The translations under genes and the position numbers were made by a program. A stretch of 64,000 nt of DNA from DAOTXS01 sp034433515 (lineage in GTDB: Bacteria > Chloroflexota > Anaerolineae > UBA4142): positions 7,083 to 71,082 of the forward strand of contig DAOUAL010000065.1 in the NCBI GenBank assembly GCA_034433515.1, written 5' to 3'. Each line of letters begins with the position of its first letter. The first letter of the stretch is position 1. Below are positions 59,887 to 64,000 of the stretch, in pieces. The notes under the pieces were generated by a model. That model ran no database searches. It worked only from the letters and a program-made list of their open reading frames with translations, and was not told the origin of the DNA.

Positions 59887-60663
59887 ATGAACATTGTGGT
59901 GCTCATCAAACGTGTGCCCGACACCGAAACGCGTATCCAGTTGAAAGATGGCAAGGTCGTAACCGAAGGCATCTCCTGGATCATCAGCCCGTACGATGAG
60001 TACGGAATCGAAGAAGCGTTGCGGATTGTCGAAAAGCACGGAGGCAAAGTTACGCTTGTGTGTCTGGGACCCGAAGAAGCCAAGGAAACCATTCGCAAAG
60101 GGTTGGCACTGGGCGCAGACGAGGCGATTCACATCAATGACCCGGCATTGCTGAATGGCGATGCCTCAACCACTGCCAAGGTGCTGGCGGCAGCCCTCAA
60201 GACGTTGCAGTACGATTTGGTACTTGCCGGCAAGCAAGCCGTGGATGAAGACAATGCCCAAGTCGCTGTGCGCGTCGCCGAATTGTTGGGCTTGCCGCAT
60301 GTGAATTCGGTCATCAAATTGGAATTTAGCGACGACAAGAAATCGGCAAAATGTTTGCGCGAGGTGGACGGCGATCGCGATTTGGCGGAGACCAGTTTGC
60401 CCGCGATCATCACCGCGCAACAAGGTTTGAATGAACCACGCTACCCGTCGCTCAAAGGCATTATGGGCGCGAAAAAGAAACCGATCAAGGATGTCAAAGC
60501 GGCTGATCTGGGACTTGACCCAGCATCGTTGGCATCCAAATTGGAGACGGTGAAACTCGATCCGCCGCCTGCACGACCGCCGGGCAAGATTATCCCGGGT
60601 GATCCAACCACCGCGGCAAAAGAGTTGGTGCGCTTACTTCATGAAGAAGCGAAGGTGATTTAA
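59887..60663 (+). CDS. etfB: Electron transfer flavoprotein, beta subunit (copy 2)
   Basis: A 258-residue EtfB starting MNIVVLIKRVPDTETRI, with ISPYDEYGIEEALRI, LALGADEAIHI, GKQAVDEDNAQVAVRVAELL and PRYPSLKGIMGAKKKPI, all classic beta-subunit marks. AAGGAGA lies upstream of ATG 59887. More typical of the acyl-CoA-dehydrogenase-linked Etf than copy 1 at 14421-15185. Pairs with the next gene. Confidence 0.96.
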   Translation: MNIVVLIKRVPDTETRIQLKDGKVVTEGISWIISPYDEYGIEEALRIVEKHGGKVTLVCLGPEEAKETIRKGLALGADEAIHINDPALLNGDASTTAKVLAAALKTLQYDLVLAGKQAVDEDNAQVAVRVAELLGLPHVNSVIKLEFSDDKKSAKCLREVDGDRDLAETSLPAIITAQQGLNEPRYPSLKGIMGAKKKPIKDVKAADLGLDPASLASKLETVKLDPPPARPPGKIIPGDPTTAAKELVRLLHEEAKVI

Positions 60664-60664
60664 G

Positions 60665-61645
60665 ATGAGCAACACTATTCTCATTGTCGCAGAAGAACGC
60701 GACGGCGCTCTGCGCAAAGTTTCGTACGAACTTGTGACTGTCGCCAATGACATTGCCAAAGGATTGGGTGGCGCGGTAGAAGCGGTGGTAATGGGGAACA
60801 ACGTTGGCGCGTGTGCGGAATCGCTTGCCAAGACTGGGATTGCCAAAGTGTACCATGCCGATGGTGCCGCGCTGGCGAATTTTGCGCCGGAAGTTTTCTC
60901 GACAACGCTCGCCAATATCATCACCCAAGCACAACCGGCGCTCGTGTTGACGCCGGCGACCGGCTGGGGCAAGGAATTGGGTGCGCAAGTTGCCGCCAAA
61001 CTCGATTGGGGTTTGGTTACCGATTGCACCGGCTATCAGGTTGAGAATGGCACACTCATCTTCAAGCGGCCGGTGTATGCTGGCAAAGCGATTGCCACTG
61101 TCAAAGCCAAATCGTTGCCGGTGATGGCGAGTATTCGTCCAAACATTTTTCCGCCGGTCGAACCCGGCTCATCTGCCGCGCCCATCGAAAAAATCGAGCC
61201 GGCAAATGTCGCCGCGCGTTCCAAGGTGATCGAAAAAGTCAAGAAGGAAGCGGCGGTTGTTGATCTCAACGAAGCCAAGATCGTGGTGTCGGGCGGACGC
61301 GGCGCCAAGAGCGCGGAAGGTTTTGTGCCGATTCACGAACTTGCCAAGGTGCTGGGCGCGGCGGTGGGTGCCTCGCGTGCGGCGGTGGATGCGGGCTGGA
61401 TTGATTACAGCACGCAAGTGGGGCAGACCGGAAAGACGGTTGCACCACAGTTGTACATCGCGCTGGGAATTTCGGGCGCCATTCAACACTTGGCAGGGAT
61501 GTCATCGTCCAAGGTAATTGTTGCGGTGAACAAAGACCCGGACGCGCCGATTTTCAAAGTGGCGGATTACGGCATCGTGGCGGATATGTTCGAAGTGTTG
61601 CCGGTTATGACCGAAGAGTTCAAGAAATTGATGGCGCAGAAATAG
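60665..61645 (+). CDS. etfA: Electron transfer flavoprotein, alpha subunit (copy 2)
   Basis: A 326-residue EtfA with FAD-domain motifs VVSGGRGAKSAEGF, GASRAAVDAGWID, QVGQTGKTVAPQLYIALGISG and IVAVNKDPDAPIF. ATG 60665 follows the etfB stop by 1 base. It takes electrons from the acyl-CoA dehydrogenase encoded upstream. It could pass them to the membrane oxidoreductase at 11374-13323. Confidence 0.96.
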   Translation: MSNTILIVAEERDGALRKVSYELVTVANDIAKGLGGAVEAVVMGNNVGACAESLAKTGIAKVYHADGAALANFAPEVFSTTLANIITQAQPALVLTPATGWGKELGAQVAAKLDWGLVTDCTGYQVENGTLIFKRPVYAGKAIATVKAKSLPVMASIRPNIFPPVEPGSSAAPIEKIEPANVAARSKVIEKVKKEAAVVDLNEAKIVVSGGRGAKSAEGFVPIHELAKVLGAAVGASRAAVDAGWIDYSTQVGQTGKTVAPQLYIALGISGAIQHLAGMSSSKVIVAVNKDPDAPIFKVADYGIVADMFEVLPVMTEEFKKLMAQK

Positions 61646-61655
61646 GTCTGGACAT

Positions 61656-61688
61656 ACGCCCGTCTCGGTAGAACACCGGGGCGGGCGT
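61656..61688 (+). terminator. Hairpin after etfA
   Basis: ACGCCCG (61656-61662) and CGGGCGT (61682-61688) with additional inner pairing (TCGG/CCGG). GTGCGTTTATTTG follows, a weak T-tract. Probable terminator of the acd-etfBA operon. Confidence 0.6.
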
Positions 61689-61716
61689 GTGCGTTTATTT
61701 GTAACGCTGTTTGAGT

Positions 61717-62247
61717 ATGCCTCTCGATTCACCGTTCGACTGTTTGCACGCACTCTGCATCTTTGAAATCCTGCGCGATTATCATCCTGTTCTTGTCGGT
61801 ACGTTTCCTCTTGGCATTGATGTCCCCGGGAGCGACCTTGACCTAATTTGCGAGGTTCACGATTTCACTGAGTTTGAGCAGGTGGTGCGTGCCGCATTCG
61901 ATCAACAGAGCGGTTTTCAGGTTACGTCGGAAATCGTGCGCGGCATTCCATCGTTGATCGTCAATTTCAATTATGCTGGCTTTCCCATTGAGATTTTTGC
62001 GCAACCCAAACCGGTGACTGAACAATACGCCTATCGTCATCTGTTGGTGGAAGCGCGCTTGTTAGCCATCGGTGGAGCGGCGGCGCGCGCGGCGATTCGG
62101 GCGATGAAACTGGCTGGCATCAAAACCGAACCGGCATTTGCACAGTATTTCAAACTGGAGGGCGATCCGTACGCGGTACTGGCGCAGTTGTCGTATGTGA
62201 GTGATGATGAATTGCGTGATATGGTTAGGAATGTCGAAAATAGATAA
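61717..62247 (+). CDS. Nucleotidyltransferase-fold protein (DUF4269-like)
   Basis: A 176-residue protein with a nucleotidyltransferase-like centre: LVGTFPLGIDVPGSDLDLI (Gly-Thr/Ser loop and Asp-x-Asp) and a third acidic strand GFPIEIFAQPKP. It is like DUF4269 proteins of unknown function. ATG 61717 is preferred to the TTG at 61711; neither has a strong SD. Convergent with the acyltransferase gene downstream. Confidence 0.75.
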   Translation: MPLDSPFDCLHALCIFEILRDYHPVLVGTFPLGIDVPGSDLDLICEVHDFTEFEQVVRAAFDQQSGFQVTSEIVRGIPSLIVNFNYAGFPIEIFAQPKPVTEQYAYRHLLVEARLLAIGGAAARAAIRAMKLAGIKTEPAFAQYFKLEGDPYAVLAQLSYVSDDELRDMVRNVENR

Positions 62248-62271
62248 AGACGTTACTCAAGTTTCTATCAT

Positions 62272-63075
62272 CTATTCTCCGCTCTTTAACGCTCGTTCGA
62301 TTTCCTCGCGGTACACGCCCCACATTCGCTTCGGCAACAATTTGCCAATTTGCACCATCACCTGTTTTGCCGCTTCGCGGTCGCGTTCGGCACGGGACAA
62401 TGTGTTAGGGACATTGAGCATAAACGGCGCACCAAAATTCACGGTCAAATGATTGTCGTCATCTTCAAAACCCCCGACGGGCAAAAAGGGAATTCGATTG
62501 TGGCTCAGCAAAAGGAGGAACAAGCCCGTTCCTTTCGGCGGGTTACACAAGGCAAGATTTTCGCCGGTGTGACCCTCTGGCGCCATCCCCACCAGTTGCG
62601 GTGTTTCACCACGCGTGAGTGCTAGCACACGACGGACCGCAATCGCGCCGGTACCTTTGTATTCGTCAATCACCGGTGGCAACGTCAGAATCCCATACGC
62701 CTTGGCAAGTTGTCCAAATGCCCAACGCGTGAGCGGTTGTTTGATGCGTCGTTGCCAACCCTTGGGATACCACCATTCGCGTACCATCACACCACGGATC
62801 TCGCGCAGATCGGTTCGATGTTGGGCGATAGCAGACACCGCCAGCGCACCGATCCACCACGCACCCAAGCCGGGGCGGTCGTAATGATTCATCACCAAAA
62901 TAAAATTACCGGTGGGGGGAATGTGATGCGCATTCAAGATACGCGGAGGCACCGGGGCATCTCGTATCATCAGCGTGCACGTTCGACTCAACGAGGCGGG
63001 ACGCCCCAGCAAGGCGCGCAGAAAGGGCAAGACCATTCGCCATGAATGGCGATAGAGAGGTCGAGGTTGATTCAT
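62272..63075 (-). CDS. PlsC-like acyltransferase (copy 1)
   Basis: A 267-residue protein with the 1-acylglycerol-3-phosphate acyltransferase signatures LVMNHYDRPGLGAW (in place of NHxSxxD) and GMAPEGHTGENLA (in place of FPEGTRS). The changed first motif has His-Tyr-Asp, so the HX4D spacing is not kept. ATG 63075 overlaps the stop of its paralogue (ATGA). Acyl-CoA-dependent esterification of a lipid or polyol head is likely; the acceptor is unknown. Confidence 0.82.
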   Translation of the reverse strand: MNQPRPLYRHSWRMVLPFLRALLGRPASLSRTCTLMIRDAPVPPRILNAHHIPPTGNFILVMNHYDRPGLGAWWIGALAVSAIAQHRTDLREIRGVMVREWWYPKGWQRRIKQPLTRWAFGQLAKAYGILTLPPVIDEYKGTGAIAVRRVLALTRGETPQLVGMAPEGHTGENLALCNPPKGTGLFLLLLSHNRIPFLPVGGFEDDDNHLTVNFGAPFMLNVPNTLSRAERDREAAKQVMVQIGKLLPKRMWGVYREEIERALKSGE

Positions 63076-63899
63076 TGGGATATGCCCGTATGTAGCGTTT
63101 GTTGAATATCTTGGCGATAGACTCCCCACATTCGTTCGGGTAGCAGTTTGCCGATCTGAACCATTACTTGCTGTGTACTTGCAGTATCCCGTGCGAGTTT
63201 CGCTAAGTGGGGTGAGACCTCCAGCGTAAATGGTTTCCCAAAGTTCACGGTGAGCACTTGATCGTCGTCTTCAAAAATTCCGACTGGTAAAAGGGGAATT
63301 GTGTTTCGGGTGAGCAATAATAACATTTGTCCTGTCCCGCGCGGTGGTTGGCACAGTCCTAGATTCTCGCCGGTGTTGCCTTCGGGTGCCACGCCGATCA
63401 ACTCGGGTGGATTACGGCGGGTGAGTCCCAAAGCACGGCGCAGCGCAGCGGCTCCTTGCCCACGATACGCATCCGAATCTAATAACGCCGGCGGCAAGCC
63501 GATGCAGTCGTACGTTTTAGCGAACTGTCCAAAGAACCAGCGCGTGAGTGGTTGAATGATCCAATGTCCGATCCCGTGGGCATAATGCCATTCGCGCGCC
63601 ATCATAAAATGTACCTCGCGCGGCTCGCGCGTACGCTGCGCCGCAATGGTCGTCGCAATCGGTGCAATGCCCCACCATGCCCCCAAACCGGGACGATCGT
63701 AATGATTATAGACCACGATGAACGGCGAATCGGTTGGTATGTATTGCGCATTCAGCACGCGCGGCGGAGGATAGGCGCCTTGAAGCATCAAGGCGGCATC
63801 CCGGCTCAGTGATGAGCGGATGCCAAGCAGAATACGTATGGCTGGCACGAGCAAGTCGAGTGTATAGCGATAACTTGGTCTGGTTCGATTGGCTGGCAT
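63072..63899 (-). CDS. PlsC-like acyltransferase (copy 2)
   Basis: A 275-residue paralogue of the preceding gene with VVYNHYDRPGLGAWW and GVAPEGNTGENLGL, and a shared C-terminus (QVMVQIGKLLP.RMWGVYR). ATG 63899; an in-frame TTG lies just upstream. A tandem duplication; the two may use different acceptors or act together. Confidence 0.82.
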   Translation of the reverse strand: MPANRTRPSYRYTLDLLVPAIRILLGIRSSLSRDAALMLQGAYPPPRVLNAQYIPTDSPFIVVYNHYDRPGLGAWWGIAPIATTIAAQRTREPREVHFMMAREWHYAHGIGHWIIQPLTRWFFGQFAKTYDCIGLPPALLDSDAYRGQGAAALRRALGLTRRNPPELIGVAPEGNTGENLGLCQPPRGTGQMLLLLTRNTIPLLPVGIFEDDDQVLTVNFGKPFTLEVSPHLAKLARDTASTQQVMVQIGKLLPERMWGVYRQDIQQTLHTGISQ

Positions 63900-63934
63900 C
63901 AAAACTCTTTAATCCAAATTTTACCGATTTTGAA

Positions 63935-63963
63935 TTGACTTGGATGAACGATAATGCTATACT
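63935..63963 (+). promoter_or_regulatory. Sigma-70-type promoter near the right edge
   Basis: TTGACT (63935-63940), 17-base spacer, TATACT (63958-63963), pointing right. It diverges from the acyltransferase genes. Confidence 0.75.
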
Positions 63964-63979
63964 CGCAAGTGTTGAGGTG

Positions 63980-64000
63980 ATGACTGCGCCTCTCCATTTT
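63980..64000 (+). CDS. Possible start of a gene cut by the window edge
   Basis: GAGGTG at 63974-63979 is followed directly by ATG 63980 (MTAPLHF), about 17 bases after the promoter -10. Only seven codons are visible, so the product is unknown. The spacing between SD and ATG is short, so a start further right is possible. Confidence 0.25.

Overview
The window looks like a chromosomal segment of an anaerobic or facultatively anaerobic bacterium, most likely a member of the Chloroflexota (Anaerolineae-like). This is an inference from overall gene style, not from a marker gene: Thr/Pro-rich lipoproteins, MvhADG-HdrABC and membrane Etf-oxidoreductase genes, a tungsten-type aldehyde oxidoreductase, and many short intergenic tandem repeats. 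No rRNA, tRNA or CRISPR array was recognised.

Region 1 (2-9206, plus strand) looks like a sulfosugar degradation cluster. It holds two GH31 glycosidases (one cut by the window edge, one fused to about seven membrane helices), a fructose-6-phosphate-aldolase-like transaldolase, a fucose/arabinose-isomerase-family protein, both subunits of (2R)-sulfolactate sulfo-lyase (SuyAB) and a LarA-type nickel racemase. Read together they suggest sulfoquinovose to pyruvate plus sulfite by the transaldolase branch of sulfoglycolysis, with LarA as a possible sulfolactate racemase. The sulfolactaldehyde dehydrogenase and the transporter are not visible.

Region 2 (9266-28462, minus strand) is an electron-bifurcation and hydrogen module. 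In transcription order it reads hdrC-hdrB-hdrA, mvhD-mvhG-mvhA, a cNMP-domain protein, a hydrogenase maturation protease, a second cNMP-domain protein, an FdhE-like protein, a histidine kinase and response regulator, a small lipoprotein, a soluble HdrCB-like Fe-S protein, etfB-etfA, a membrane Fe-S oxidoreductase of the Etf:menaquinone type, and a second hdrA. A paralogous kinase/regulator pair (28701-31284) sits just upstream of it. Both kinases carry a CxxCH motif in the extracytoplasmic sensor domain, which suggests heme or redox sensing.

Region 3 (31393-37524) has a GlcD-GlcE fusion, a SnoaL-like protein, a secreted tannase/feruloyl esterase and a divergent IclR regulator.

Region 4 (37327-55162, minus strand) is a long unidirectional gene set beginning at a near-consensus promoter overlapped by an 11-bp palindrome (55345-55400). 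It runs cupin, U32-like TIM barrel, creatininase-family hydrolase, AOR, MoaD-like protein, nitroreductase, unknown protein, CoA-transferase subunits, ferredoxin, a Liv-type ABC importer, a reductive-dehalogenase-like gene broken by an in-frame TAG, GalB-like hydratase, GalC/RraA-like aldolase, a type I extradiol dioxygenase, a CHMI-like tautomerase, an alcohol dehydrogenase and a DUF2292 protein. Import and ring cleavage of hydroxylated aromatic acids (gallate or protocatechuate type) is the best reading of its downstream half.

Region 5 (55163-58400) is a repeat and IS graveyard, with a decayed IS982 element and a second frameshifted transposase. Region 6 (58401-64000) has an acyl-CoA dehydrogenase-etfBA operon with a clear promoter, a nucleotidyltransferase-like gene and two tandem PlsC-like acyltransferases.

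A recurrent feature is short tandem repeats of 7 bp (one array is 8 bp). Three of them abut stop codons, and three more lie inside the membrane-anchored GH31 gene.
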